Assembly (NCBI RefSeq): GCF_042684505.1
Contig: NZ_JBHULT010000006.1
Coordinates: 434,001 to 498,000 of the forward strand
Direction of reading: 5' to 3'
Length of the DNA stretch: 64,000 nucleotides
DNA from: Salinimicrobium flavum
GTDB taxonomy: Bacteria; Bacteroidota; Bacteroidia; Flavobacteriales; Flavobacteriaceae
The notes under the pieces were generated by a model that saw only the letters and a program-made list of their open reading frames with translations, made no database searches and was not told the DNA's origin. The position numbers were made by a program, and so were the translations under genes. Shown here piece by piece: positions 1 to 8,761 of the stretch. How positions within the stretch are numbered: position 1 is the stretch's first letter; each line of letters opens with the position of its first letter.

Positions 1-969
1 GCCACCGGGATGGTGGGTCAGGTTATGTTAAAAGTGCTTGCAGAAAGGGATTTCCCGGTCACTGAATTACTTCCGGTCGCTTCAGAAAGATCGATAGGTT
101 CAAAAATCAATTTCCGCGGGAAAGAAGTTGAAGTAATAGGTCTGGAAGAAGCCGTAAATCAAAAACCGGATCTCGCTTTATTTTCGGCAGGTGGCGAAAC
201 TTCCCTGGAATGGGCTCCAAAATTTGCAGCCGCCGGCACCACAGTGATCGACAATTCTTCTGCATGGAGAATGAATCCGAAGCACAAACTTATCGTTCCC
301 GAGATCAATGCTTCAGAATTGACTAAAGAAGACAAGATCATTGCAAACCCTAATTGCTCCACCATTCAACTGGTAATGGCTCTGGCTCCGCTTCATAAAA
401 AATACACCATTAAAAGAGTAGTGGTTTCCACTTACCAGTCCATTACCGGGACAGGTGTCAAGGCTGTGCAGCAACTGGAGAATGAATATAAAGGAGAACA
501 GGGGGAAATGGCCTATCCATACCCTATTCACCGCAATGCCATACCACAGTGTGATGTTTTTGAAGAGAATGGATACACCAAGGAAGAAATGAAGCTTACC
601 AATGAGACCAAAAAGATCCTTCAGGATGATACTGTTGCGGTTACCGCTACCGCAATCAGGATCCCTGTAGTGGGAGGTCACAGTGAGTCGGTGAACATCA
701 CTTTTGAAAAGGACTTTGAGGTGAACGAGGTGCGGCGTGACCTGAAAGAATTTCCGGGGATCACAGTGCAGGACAACCTTGATGTAAACACCTACCCTAT
801 GCCTATCTATGCCGAAGGTAAAGATGATGTGTTCGTGGGCAGGATACGCAGGGACCTTTCGCAGCCAAATTCACTCAACCTTTGGATCGTTGCAGATAAC
901 CTACGGAAAGGAGCTGCCACCAACGCCATACAGATCGCAGAATACCTGGTTGCCATTCAATTAGTCTAG
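1..969 (+). CDS. asd: Aspartate-semialdehyde dehydrogenase, 5' end missing
   Basis: Reduces aspartyl phosphate to aspartate semialdehyde with NADPH in the cytoplasm, the branch point to lysine, threonine, methionine and diaminopimelate. The reading frame is open from base 1 and begins ATGMVGQ, the end of the N-terminal nucleotide-binding loop, so the true start lies a few codons upstream of the window and the ATG at 10 is internal. The catalytic cysteine is in NPNCSTIQ, and the C-terminal dimerisation domain with the substrate-binding GGHSESVN motif is intact. The family is usually about 330 residues, so only around ten residues are missing. A terminator follows 30 bases after the stop. Identification is secure. 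Confidence 0.96.
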   Translation, partial: ATGMVGQVMLKVLAERDFPVTELLPVASERSIGSKINFRGKEVEVIGLEEAVNQKPDLALFSAGGETSLEWAPKFAAAGTTVIDNSSAWRMNPKHKLIVPEINASELTKEDKIIANPNCSTIQLVMALAPLHKKYTIKRVVVSTYQSITGTGVKAVQQLENEYKGEQGEMAYPYPIHRNAIPQCDVFEENGYTKEEMKLTNETKKILQDDTVAVTATAIRIPVVGGHSESVNITFEKDFEVNEVRRDLKEFPGITVQDNLDVNTYPMPIYAEGKDDVFVGRIRRDLSQPNSLNLWIVADNLRKGAATNAIQIAEYLVAIQLV

Positions 970-1000
970 TCTTTAAAAAGGATATTCCAGACATAATTTT

Positions 1001-1038
1001 AAGGCCTTCCGGTTAACCTGGAGGGCCTTATAATTTTT
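1001..1038 (+). terminator. Rho-independent terminator after asd
   Basis: AAGGCCTTCC pairs with GGAGGGCCTT (one G-U pair) across a short loop, and TAATTTTTT follows. It sits between asd and the next same-strand gene, so the two are probably separate transcripts. Confidence 0.8.
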
Positions 1039-1097
1039 TGGGTGCAGGCAGAATTGAAGGAAATTAATTACTTTAGACTTTCCAAATATTTTAAAAG

Positions 1098-3278
1098 ATG
1101 AAAAAAGTTATAATGAGCGTTTTTGCAGCGGGTTTACTCCTCTCCTGCGGAACGACCAAACAGGAAACTCCTGTTATCCAGGAACAAGAACCCGAACAAA
1201 CTGAAACTAAAATTGTATTGAATTATCCAGAGACTAAAAAAGTCGACACCGTTTCCACTTACTTCGGAACAGAGGTAAAAGACCCTTACAGATGGCTGGA
1301 GGATGATCGTAGTCCTGAAACCGAAGCCTGGGTAGAAGCCCAGAACAAGGTCACTTTCGGATATCTCGACCAGATCCCTTTTAGAGAGAACCTTAAAAAC
1401 CGTCTTTCTGAACTATGGAACTATGAAAAGATAGGCGCTCCTTTCAAGGAAGGAGATTACATCTATTTTGCCAAAAATGACGGACTCCAGGACCAATATG
1501 TGATCTATCGCAAAAAAAGCGAGAACGATGCCGCTGAAGTTTTTCTTGATCCAAACAAATTCAGTGAGGATGGAACTACTTCCCTGGGAGGAATGAATTT
1601 CTCCGAGGACGGAAAAATCCTGGCCTACAGTATTTCTGAAGGCGGTAGCGACTGGAGAAAGATCATCGTAATGGATGCCGAGACCAGGGAAATTAAAGAA
1701 GATACCCTGAAAAATGTAAAATTCAGCGGGGTTTCCTGGAAAGGAAATGAAGGCTTCTACTACTCCAGCTACGACAAACCTGAAGGGAGCGAACTTTCAG
1801 CAAAAACAGATCAGCATAAACTGTATTACCACAAACTGGGTACCAGCCAGGAGAACGATAAATTGATCTTTGGTGGAACCGAAGATCAAAAGCACCGTTA
1901 TGTAGGCGGTAGTGTGACAGAGGATAATAAATACCTCTTCATCTCTGCAAGGAATTCTACTTCCGGCGGAAAAATGTTCATGATGGACCTTTCCGAAGAA
2001 AACCCTGAACTGGTGACGGTAATTGGTAATGAAGAAACAGACAGTTACGTGATCGAGAATATGGGCAGTAAACTTTATATCGTTACCAACCTAGAAGCTC
2101 CCAACAGAAGGATCGTAACCGTTGACGCTTCTCACCCCACCCCCGAACACTGGGAAGATTTCATCCCCGAGACAGAGAATGTGCTCAGCCCTTCTACTGC
2201 CGGTGGATATTTCTTCACAGAGTATATGCAGGACGCCGTTTCTAACGTAAAACAATACGATTATGAGGGTAACCTGGTAAGAGAGGTCGAATTACCCGGA
2301 GTAGGTTCAGCGGGCGGATTCAATGCCAAGAAAGAGGAAAAGGTATTGTATTACAGCTTTACCAATTACGTGACCCCGGGAAGTATCTACAAGTATGATA
2401 TCGAGGCGGGTACTTCAGAACTGTACAACAAACCTGATATTGACTTCAATCCAGATGATTTCACCAGCGAACAGGTGTTCTATACTTCAAAGGACGGAAC
2501 AAAAATCCCAATGATCATTACCTATAAAAAAGGACTTGAAAGAAACGGAAAAAACCCTACTATCCTTTACGGTTACGGTGGTTTCAACATCAGTCTCACC
2601 CCTTCTTTCAGTATCGCAAATGCGGTTTGGATGGAACAGGGAGGTATCTATGCGGTTCCCAACCTTCGTGGAGGGGGTGAATACGGGAGAAGCTGGCATG
2701 ATGCCGGAACTAAACTTCAGAAACAAAACGTTTTTGACGATTTCATCGCAGCAGCCGAATATCTAATTGACAACAACTATACTTCCAGCGATTACCTCGC
2801 CATAAGAGGTGGATCTAACGGAGGATTGCTTGTGGGAGCAACCATGACCCAAAGACCAGACCTTGTAAAGGTTGCACTTCCTGCAGTTGGTGTACTTGAT
2901 ATGTTACGTTACCATACCTTCACTGCCGGTGCGGGTTGGGCCTATGACTACGGAACTTCTGAAGAAAGTGAAGAAATGTTCAGGTATCTTAAGGGATATT
3001 CTCCCGTACATAATGTGAAGAAAGGAGTATCTTATCCTGCTACCATGATCACTACCGGTGACCATGATGACCGGGTTGTACCTGCCCATTCTTTTAAGTT
3101 TGCGGCAGAATTACAGGAAAAGCATGCAGGTGAAGCTCCCGTTCTTATTCGCATTGAAACTAACGCAGGTCACGGTGCCGGTACTCCGGTGAGCAAGACC
3201 ATTGAGCAGTATGCAGACATCTTTGGATTCACGCTTTACAACATGGGGTTTAAGGAACTTCCGACTCCGGTTAAGTAG
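1098..3278 (+). CDS. Prolyl oligopeptidase family lipoprotein (S9A)
   Basis: A serine peptidase that cleaves after proline in short peptides. The N-terminus is a lipoprotein signal ending LLLSC (Cys17), so the enzyme is exported and lipid-anchored. A beta-propeller domain spans roughly residues 120-480, and the alpha/beta-hydrolase catalytic domain follows. The catalytic serine is Ser573 in GGSNGG, the aspartate is Asp657 in DHDDRVVP and the histidine is His692 in NAGHGAG; the spacing matches the S9A family. At 726 residues it has the usual length plus a leader. It is a single-gene unit with terminators on both sides. It likely works in peptide scavenging at the cell surface or in the periplasm. 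Confidence 0.93.
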   Translation: MKKVIMSVFAAGLLLSCGTTKQETPVIQEQEPEQTETKIVLNYPETKKVDTVSTYFGTEVKDPYRWLEDDRSPETEAWVEAQNKVTFGYLDQIPFRENLKNRLSELWNYEKIGAPFKEGDYIYFAKNDGLQDQYVIYRKKSENDAAEVFLDPNKFSEDGTTSLGGMNFSEDGKILAYSISEGGSDWRKIIVMDAETREIKEDTLKNVKFSGVSWKGNEGFYYSSYDKPEGSELSAKTDQHKLYYHKLGTSQENDKLIFGGTEDQKHRYVGGSVTEDNKYLFISARNSTSGGKMFMMDLSEENPELVTVIGNEETDSYVIENMGSKLYIVTNLEAPNRRIVTVDASHPTPEHWEDFIPETENVLSPSTAGGYFFTEYMQDAVSNVKQYDYEGNLVREVELPGVGSAGGFNAKKEEKVLYYSFTNYVTPGSIYKYDIEAGTSELYNKPDIDFNPDDFTSEQVFYTSKDGTKIPMIITYKKGLERNGKNPTILYGYGGFNISLTPSFSIANAVWMEQGGIYAVPNLRGGGEYGRSWHDAGTKLQKQNVFDDFIAAAEYLIDNNYTSSDYLAIRGGSNGGLLVGATMTQRPDLVKVALPAVGVLDMLRYHTFTAGAGWAYDYGTSEESEEMFRYLKGYSPVHNVKKGVSYPATMITTGDHDDRVVPAHSFKFAAELQEKHAGEAPVLIRIETNAGHGAGTPVSKTIEQYADIFGFTLYNMGFKELPTPVK

Positions 3279-3308
3279 CGTTTAAAAAACTTCAGATCTT
3301 ATTGCTAA

Positions 3309-3335
3309 AAAGCCTTCTTCGGAAGGCTTTTTCAT
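3309..3335 (+). terminator. Rho-independent terminator with TTCG tetraloop
   Basis: AGCCTTC-TTCG-GAAGGCT followed by TTTTCATTTT, just after the prolyl oligopeptidase stop. Its T-run reaches the TTG at 3337, which argues against that TTG being the start of the next gene. Confidence 0.88.
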
Positions 3336-3375
3336 TTTGCAAAAGCGTAATTTTGTAGGAGAAAATCACCTACGT

Positions 3376-4347
3376 ATGTTACGGGTCAGGAACCTCTCCT
3401 TCGGGTATACGAATAAACCCTTTTTAAAGAATCTCAGCTTTAATATTGACAGGGGTGAAAATGTATCGGTCATTGGGGCGAGTGGCTGCGGAAAAAGTAC
3501 ACTTCTCCAATCAATATACGGACTCCATCACGTGGATGGGAAGATTTTCTGGGAGGACAAACAACTCCTGGGACCCAACTTCAATATCGTTCCCGGCGAA
3601 GATTTCATGAAGTACCTTACACAGGATTTTGACCTTATGCCCTCTCTTAGCGCAGCTGATAATGTGGGAAAATTTTTGTCCAATATGTATCCCCGAAAGA
3701 AACAGCAGCGGGTGAACGAACTTCTGGAGCTTGTAGAAATGAAAGAATTCGGTCGTGTAAAGGCCAAACATCTGAGTGGCGGCCAACAACAAAGGGTTGC
3801 CCTGGCTCGTGTCCTGGCGAAACCTCCCGAAGTTTTGTTGCTTGATGAACCTTTCAGCCATATTGATCATTTCAGGAAGAATAGGCTGCGAAGGAACCTT
3901 TTTTCCCATTTAAAAAAGAACAATATCACGGTAATGGTGGCGACCCATGACAGTACAGATGCCCTGTCTTTTGCAGATTCTACCCTGGTAATGAAAGCCG
4001 GAAGAATCATTGCAAAAGGAAGTCCTGAGGAGCTGTACCAGGATCCTAAAAATGCCTATGTGGGTTCTCTTTTCGGGGAGATAAACGAATTACCGGCAGA
4101 AATTTTCCTTCCGAAGCAAACCAAAAGGAAAAAAATAGTGTTGTATCCACATGAGATCAGGTTGACCACAGAGGAAGGTTATAAAGCAATCGTGAAAAAT
4201 ACCTTTTTCAAAGGCAGTCATTTCCTTACAGAGGTAGCCCTACCGGGCGATATAAGGGTTTTCCTGGAAACCAGTATAAAATTACCCCGGGAGAGTACTG
4301 TACACCTGGAAATTTCGGAAAAACTGCTTCAGAAACGACTTAGGTAA
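3376..4347 (+). CDS. ABC transporter ATP-binding protein, orphan
   Basis: A cytoplasmic ATPase subunit of an ABC transporter, of the PotA/FbpC-like importer type. Counting from the ATG at 3376 it has Walker A GASGCGKST (34-42), the signature LSGGQ (133-137), Walker B VLLLDE (153-158) and the H-loop His191. A C-terminal TOBE-like extension follows from about residue 250. The frame also opens at TTG 3337, but that lies in the tail of the preceding terminator, and the 3376 start gives the usual N-terminus LRVRNLSFGY. No permease or binding protein is encoded nearby, so the substrate cannot be told. It may energise a permease encoded elsewhere. Confidence 0.88.
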   Translation: MLRVRNLSFGYTNKPFLKNLSFNIDRGENVSVIGASGCGKSTLLQSIYGLHHVDGKIFWEDKQLLGPNFNIVPGEDFMKYLTQDFDLMPSLSAADNVGKFLSNMYPRKKQQRVNELLELVEMKEFGRVKAKHLSGGQQQRVALARVLAKPPEVLLLDEPFSHIDHFRKNRLRRNLFSHLKKNNITVMVATHDSTDALSFADSTLVMKAGRIIAKGSPEELYQDPKNAYVGSLFGEINELPAEIFLPKQTKRKKIVLYPHEIRLTTEEGYKAIVKNTFFKGSHFLTEVALPGDIRVFLETSIKLPRESTVHLEISEKLLQKRLR

Positions 4348-4356
4348 ATCAAATTG

Positions 4357-4911
4357 TTAGAATTTGTAACCTATTGAGAACTGCAGGGTTTGGGTCCAGG
4401 CTTTAATACCACTTATCATATATCCCATTCCGGAATCTATACGGAAGTCTTTGTCAATGATACTGGTGATTCCCTGAACAAACCGGGTATCAAACATAAA
4501 ACCTCCGGGTGTTTCGTAACCCAGTCCCACAAGACCTGAAAAGTTAAGGTTATTAAGACCGGTGGTTCCGCCTTCGGCATCGACTACAATCCCAAGTTGG
4601 GGGCCGGCATTCAGATGAATACCTTCGGCAAAATACCATTTCAGGGCAACGGGGATGTTCAGAAAATCTATGCTGCCATCCCTTATTCCTTCACGGGAGT
4701 AACTCAACTCAGGCTGCAAAGAAAACCTTTCAGAAAGATAGAAATCAACGACAGATCCAAAGAAAAGGCCCGGTCTGCCTTCAGGATTAGCATCCCGGAT
4801 ATTATAATCTGCCCGGGCAATATTCAGCCCGGCCTTTATGCCAAAATCAACCTGGGAATAGGCAATTGAACCAAGACTCAGAAAAAACAGGAGAAGTAAT
4901 TTTTTAATCAT
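4357..4911 (-). CDS. Outer-membrane beta-barrel protein (PorT-like)
   Basis: A small outer-membrane barrel protein of the OMP_b-brl_2 kind common in Flavobacteriaceae; its cargo or role is unknown. From the ATG at 4911 it starts MIKKLLLLFF with a signal peptide ending IAYSQ. Alternating amphipathic strands follow, and the chain ends in an aromatic, ...FSIGYKF, as outer-membrane barrels do. A start at 4926 is also open but puts five extra residues before the signal and overlaps the preceding gene. It is the last gene of a tightly packed minus-strand run starting near 8.6 kb, and it converges with the ABC ATPase gene, with nine bases between the stops. Confidence 0.8.
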   Translation of the reverse strand: MIKKLLLLFFLSLGSIAYSQVDFGIKAGLNIARADYNIRDANPEGRPGLFFGSVVDFYLSERFSLQPELSYSREGIRDGSIDFLNIPVALKWYFAEGIHLNAGPQLGIVVDAEGGTTGLNNLNFSGLVGLGYETPGGFMFDTRFVQGITSIIDKDFRIDSGMGYMISGIKAWTQTLQFSIGYKF

Positions 4912-4922
4912 TTTAAAGGGGC

Positions 4923-5378
4923 TCAAATTATTTGCCCTATAAGTAGCTCCTTCCCGTTAAATGTTACAGCTTCACCTTCCTTTTTGCCTGAGAGGGCACG
5001 CGCAATAGGCGCATTTGTTCCTACGGCATAATATTTTTCCTTCTCAACCATAAGTTCACCTGCAGGGATGGAGATAAAATAACTCCCTGCATTCGTTTTT
5101 ATAATCGCACCAAAACCTGCTTGTTGCGCAGTCTGTGCCGGGTGGATCATGCTCAAGGTTTTACGGAGTTTTCTAAGCTCCTCATGTTGTCCCGCAAGCT
5201 TTTCAAACTCAAGATGAAGCATTGCCCTTCCTGTTTCATATTTGTCCCCCATGGAACATTTGGTTTCCAGTTTCAGGGCAGCCTCTAGGTCCTTAACGGC
5301 CAAATCGACCCTGCTAATCCTTTCCTCTACATACTTACTGCAGGCGGTTACCAGCTTCTGTTTTAAGGCACTTTCCAT
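4923..5378 (-). CDS. GreA/GreB C-terminal-like domain protein
   Basis: A 151-residue cytoplasmic protein. The start is MESALKQKL at 5378, four bases after the mtgA stop; the upstream in-frame extension to 5576 lies inside mtgA and is not credible. Residues 1-75 are a charged helical, coiled-coil-like region. The C-terminal half resembles the FKBP-like fold of GreA/GreB transcript-cleavage factors (YYAVGTNAPIARALSGKKEG). The acidic tip residues that make Gre factors cleave RNA are not evident, so it may bind RNA polymerase without Gre activity. Related flavobacterial proteins are often mislabelled 3-oxoacyl-ACP synthase, for which nothing here gives support. Confidence 0.7.
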   Translation of the reverse strand: MESALKQKLVTACSKYVEERISRVDLAVKDLEAALKLETKCSMGDKYETGRAMLHLEFEKLAGQHEELRKLRKTLSMIHPAQTAQQAGFGAIIKTNAGSYFISIPAGELMVEKEKYYAVGTNAPIARALSGKKEGEAVTFNGKELLIGQII

Positions 5379-5382
5379 GGTT

Positions 5383-6048
5383 TTAAAAGGTAATGGATTC
5401 AATATTGTACATCTGTCGTACGATCCAATTCTTCCGTTGCTGGATAAAATTACTGGCAGGGTTGGCATTATACCTCCGGGGATTGGGAAGAATTGCTGCA
5501 ATGGCTGCAGCTTCAGAGGCAGTAAGATCTGCTGCGCTTTTCCCAAACCAGGCCTGTGCAGCAGCCTCTGCGCCATAAATGCCTTTGCCCATCTCGATGC
5601 TGTTAAGGTAGACTTCCAGAATACGTTCCTTGCTCCACACCAGTTCGATCATGAAAGTAAAATATACCTCCAGACCTTTCCTGAACCAGGTGCTTTGCGG
5701 CCAAAGAAAAACATTTTTTGCGGTTTGCTGCGATATAGTACTTGCACCCCGGGCACGTTTTCGGGTCTTATTTTCTTCAATGGCCTTTTGGATGGCCTGG
5801 TAATCAAAGCCACTATGATTGATGAAATTCTGGTCTTCGCTGGCAATGACCGCCATTTGAAGATTAGGGGAGATCTTTTCCCGGGGCACCCATTCATGGT
5901 GAATATCTTCTGCCGGATTTTCAAAATACCTTATAGCCATTAGCGGTGTAAAAGGCACCGGCACCCATTTGAACAGCACCACGAAGAAAATACTCAGCAG
6001 GAATAAACCGGCTATAACTTTGAGTAGAAATCGAAAAAATCTTTTCAT
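5383..6048 (-). CDS. mtgA: Monofunctional peptidoglycan glycosyltransferase
   Basis: Polymerises lipid II into glycan strands at the outer face of the inner membrane (GT51 family). One N-terminal membrane helix (residues 7-27) anchors it. The catalytic glutamate is Glu71 in the motif SEDQNF, and the second donor-site motif RGASTISQQTAKN is intact, followed by the family's EVYLNSIEMG and GIYGAEAAA motifs. At 221 residues it is the standard length, with no transpeptidase domain. It is packed between the FAD oxidoreductase (five bases upstream) and the GreA-C-like gene (four bases downstream). Confidence 0.95.
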   Translation of the reverse strand: MKRFFRFLLKVIAGLFLLSIFFVVLFKWVPVPFTPLMAIRYFENPAEDIHHEWVPREKISPNLQMAVIASEDQNFINHSGFDYQAIQKAIEENKTRKRARGASTISQQTAKNVFLWPQSTWFRKGLEVYFTFMIELVWSKERILEVYLNSIEMGKGIYGAEAAAQAWFGKSAADLTASEAAAIAAILPNPRRYNANPASNFIQQRKNWIVRQMYNIESITF

Positions 6049-6053
6049 TTAAT

Positions 6054-7169
6054 TTATTTAATTAATTCTGCCAGCTCCTTGCCTACCAGGCTACCAATGG
6101 CAACTCCCATTCCACCAAGGCGCACCCCGCAAAATACATTTTCAGAGACTTGTTTTACCACGGGTTTTTTCTTGTCTCCCACGCCCATTACCCCGCTCCA
6201 CCGCCTTTCTATTTCGAAAGCTTTCCCAGGCAGGATGGTGTTCTTCAGAAGTTCTTCAAGTCGGTTCTGGATAAGGGCTGTCTGGACCATTTCTGTTGTC
6301 TCTTCCCCTTTAAGATCAAGATTTCTTCCCCCTCCAAAAAGAATGCGGTCTCTCACGTTTCGGAAATAATAATACCCCCTGTCCAGATGAAAAGTACCTT
6401 TCAAATTAAGGTTTTTGATGGGTTTGGTGATCAAAACCTGTGCCCTTGCCGGTCTAACTTCTGAAAGACCCAACTGCGAGGCAAAGCCGTTAGTTGCAAT
6501 GAATAATTTACGGGTTTTGAAGCTGAAGTTCTCAGTCACTACTTCCACGGAAGCAGGTCCTCCTTCAAAACTCTTAACGGGAAGGTTATTGAGTACCTTC
6601 ACTCCTGCCGCCTGCACTTTATGAAGCAGGCTTGTCATCATCCTGCCGGTATCCAGCTGTCCTTCATATTTATTGTAAACCAGGCGTGGGTTTATATTTT
6701 TGAAACCATGGTTGTTATCTTCAATGGTGAAGATATTTTCACCAAAAACAGGTTTTAAAAGCCGGTTAATTTCGGGCATTTTTGAGGCGCAATTTTCAAA
6801 TAGTTCCTTATCCTCAGCTGTGAACAGTTCATAACCACCGTGGGCTTCGTAACCAATATTTTCATCCCCGAGATTCTTCCGCAGCAATTCGAGACCACTG
6901 ACCCGTTTCTTTATGAGCTCTACCACCTCATCTTCAGTATGAGTATTCAGATCATCAAGGATCTCACTAAGGCTTCCGAAGCAGGCAAAACCGGCATTCC
7001 TGGTACTGGCCCCATAGGGAAGCAGTCCTCGTTCCACGACCAGGATCCTGGCATTGGGGTACTGCTGCCTTAGGTTCAAAGCACAGTTAAGACCGGTGAT
7101 CCCACTGCCAACGACCGTGAAATCTATATAAGAAAACCAGGAATCATATTCCCAAAAGGAAAAATTCAT
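6054..7169 (-). CDS. FAD-dependent oxidoreductase (DAO family)
   Basis: A flavoenzyme of the D-amino-acid oxidase/glycine oxidase superfamily, with the dinucleotide-binding loop GSGITG at residues 21-26 and an acidic residue closing the beta-alpha-beta fold (VVERG). The C-terminal GVRLGGMGVAIG contacts the flavin in this family. It oxidises an amine or amino acid, but the substrate cannot be read from the sequence. There is no signal peptide, so it should be cytoplasmic. It follows the alpha/beta hydrolase by 28 bases and precedes mtgA by five, so it is probably co-transcribed with both. Its partners do not reveal a shared pathway. Confidence 0.85.
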   Translation of the reverse strand: MNFSFWEYDSWFSYIDFTVVGSGITGLNCALNLRQQYPNARILVVERGLLPYGASTRNAGFACFGSLSEILDDLNTHTEDEVVELIKKRVSGLELLRKNLGDENIGYEAHGGYELFTAEDKELFENCASKMPEINRLLKPVFGENIFTIEDNNHGFKNINPRLVYNKYEGQLDTGRMMTSLLHKVQAAGVKVLNNLPVKSFEGGPASVEVVTENFSFKTRKLFIATNGFASQLGLSEVRPARAQVLITKPIKNLNLKGTFHLDRGYYYFRNVRDRILFGGGRNLDLKGEETTEMVQTALIQNRLEELLKNTILPGKAFEIERRWSGVMGVGDKKKPVVKQVSENVFCGVRLGGMGVAIGSLVGKELAELIK

Positions 7170-7197
7170 GAGAAGCTGTTTTGGTGGTTAATTTGAT

Positions 7198-8595
7198 TTA
7201 TTCCCCGCTTACTTTCAGGATCCAGATAGTAATATCTTCCAAAACTTCAGGAGAAATGGTTTGTTCAATACCTGCGTATTCCTTGGGTGAACCGGTTTCA
7301 CTTTCCTGGAACAAGTGGTTGAGCCCCGGATATTCTTTGATCGTCACCTTTTGGTTTCCGCCTTTCGTCAGCGCCCGTTCTATGGCCTCCAGATTTTCCT
7401 TTGAAGCAACCTGCAGGTCATTTTCTCCATTGATGGCCAGCACAGGAACCTTTACCTTTTGTAGAGTTTCAGCAGGATCATGGGTAATAAAAAACCTGAA
7501 CCAGGGTGTAAGTAAACTCTCCACCTGCTTTTCCAGAATTTTCTCTTTATCCATACCTTCAGGAAAATCAGTTATGATCTCTTTATCCATTTGTTGTTCA
7601 AGGTATTCCCTGAAGTTTGCCTCGAGCTCCTGGGGAGGGGAGTTGCGTATAATATCGAAAGCACCCTGCGAAGTCGCGATCGTTTCCCTGATCTTCTCTT
7701 CACTTTCCCCGCTTTCTGTATAGATCAATTCCTGCTGCAATAAAAGCACCTTATCCCCTCTTAAGCCGGGACCTGCCAGAAGCACCAGAAAGGAAACATC
7801 TTCATTCTCTGCAGCTACAATTGGTGCAATAAGACCGCCTTCACTATGGCCAACCAAACCTATATCATCATGGTCAATTTCTTTTCTTGATTTAAGGTAT
7901 TCTATGCCCGCCTTCACATCTTCAGCAAAATCCTCACTGGTAGCACTTGAAAAATCGCCGGTTGACTTTGCTACCCCCCGGTCATCATACCTAAGCACAG
8001 CGATCCCGTTACGAGTCAAATGGTCTGCTATGACCAGAAAGGGTTTATGATTGAGGATGGCTTCATTTCTATCTTGTGGGCCACTGCCGCTGATAAGGAT
8101 CACTGCCGGATATTTTCCTTCCTGCTTCGGAAGTGTTAAGGTTCCGGAAAGGCTTACAGAATCTTTCATATTATGGAAGATCACCTCTTCTTCCAGGTAG
8201 GGATATGGTTTTTTTGGTTCCTGGGGCCTGACGATCTTCTTCTCTTCCCATTTCTCCTTCGAAAGTTCAAGGGGCAACTGCATGCCCCCCTGTGAGAAAA
8301 TCCCGGAAACCAATGTATCCTTCAACGTTCCTTGATATTGCAGCCCTAACTGCGGTGCTTTTAGCTGAAGAACATTTTCTTTAAATTGGGTATCAGAAAT
8401 TGGAATTCCGAAAGCATTTTGCTGCGGACTATCCATAGTGGCCGTATATCCCTCCTCAGTTTCAGAAATGTGAAAAGCGACCTTTAGTTCCATCCCTTGT
8501 ACATTGAGGATGCCATACCAATCACCGGTAATTCCCTGGGCAGTTGCCGCCGTGGTCATGAATAGAAAAATCAGGAGTGGGGTCAAAAATTTCAT
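7198..8595 (-). CDS. Secreted alpha/beta hydrolase
   Basis: A periplasmic or secreted serine hydrolase. The signal peptide ends ATAQ at residue 20. Residues 21-115 form a beta-rich domain found in front of many Bacteroidota hydrolases, and the hydrolase core starts near 135. The triad is visible: Ser251 in GHSEGG, Asp393 in NGENDLQV and His427 in GLNHLFQ. It resembles peptidase S9-like or esterase members, and the substrate is unknown. It is the first gene of a minus-strand run that continues through the oxidoreductase and mtgA. Confidence 0.85.
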   Translation of the reverse strand: MKFLTPLLIFLFMTTAATAQGITGDWYGILNVQGMELKVAFHISETEEGYTATMDSPQQNAFGIPISDTQFKENVLQLKAPQLGLQYQGTLKDTLVSGIFSQGGMQLPLELSKEKWEEKKIVRPQEPKKPYPYLEEEVIFHNMKDSVSLSGTLTLPKQEGKYPAVILISGSGPQDRNEAILNHKPFLVIADHLTRNGIAVLRYDDRGVAKSTGDFSSATSEDFAEDVKAGIEYLKSRKEIDHDDIGLVGHSEGGLIAPIVAAENEDVSFLVLLAGPGLRGDKVLLLQQELIYTESGESEEKIRETIATSQGAFDIIRNSPPQELEANFREYLEQQMDKEIITDFPEGMDKEKILEKQVESLLTPWFRFFITHDPAETLQKVKVPVLAINGENDLQVASKENLEAIERALTKGGNQKVTIKEYPGLNHLFQESETGSPKEYAGIEQTISPEVLEDITIWILKVSGE

Positions 8596-8715
8596 CTCTA
8601 CAGGCGTTTAGGAGGGAAAATTAAATAATCCTTGCGTATTTCTCATAGTTATTAAGAAGAAATACTGAAGATAACTCCATGGGATGAAACATTCGGAATA
8701 TATAATTATTTGAAG

Positions 8716-8743
8716 CAACAAAAAAGCCCCTTAAAAGGGGCCT
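8716..8743 (-). terminator. Rho-independent terminator after accC
   Basis: Read on the minus strand: GCCCCTT-TT-AAGGGGC followed by TTTTTTG, 19 bases beyond the accC stop. It ends the fabH-accB-accC unit. Confidence 0.85.
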
Positions 8744-8761
8744 TTAGTAGTCGCTTGGATC

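Noticed and set aside
5242..5943. 233-residue frame opposite mtgA and the GreA-like gene
   Set aside because: Cys-rich, unlikely sequence that spans two real genes on the other strand.
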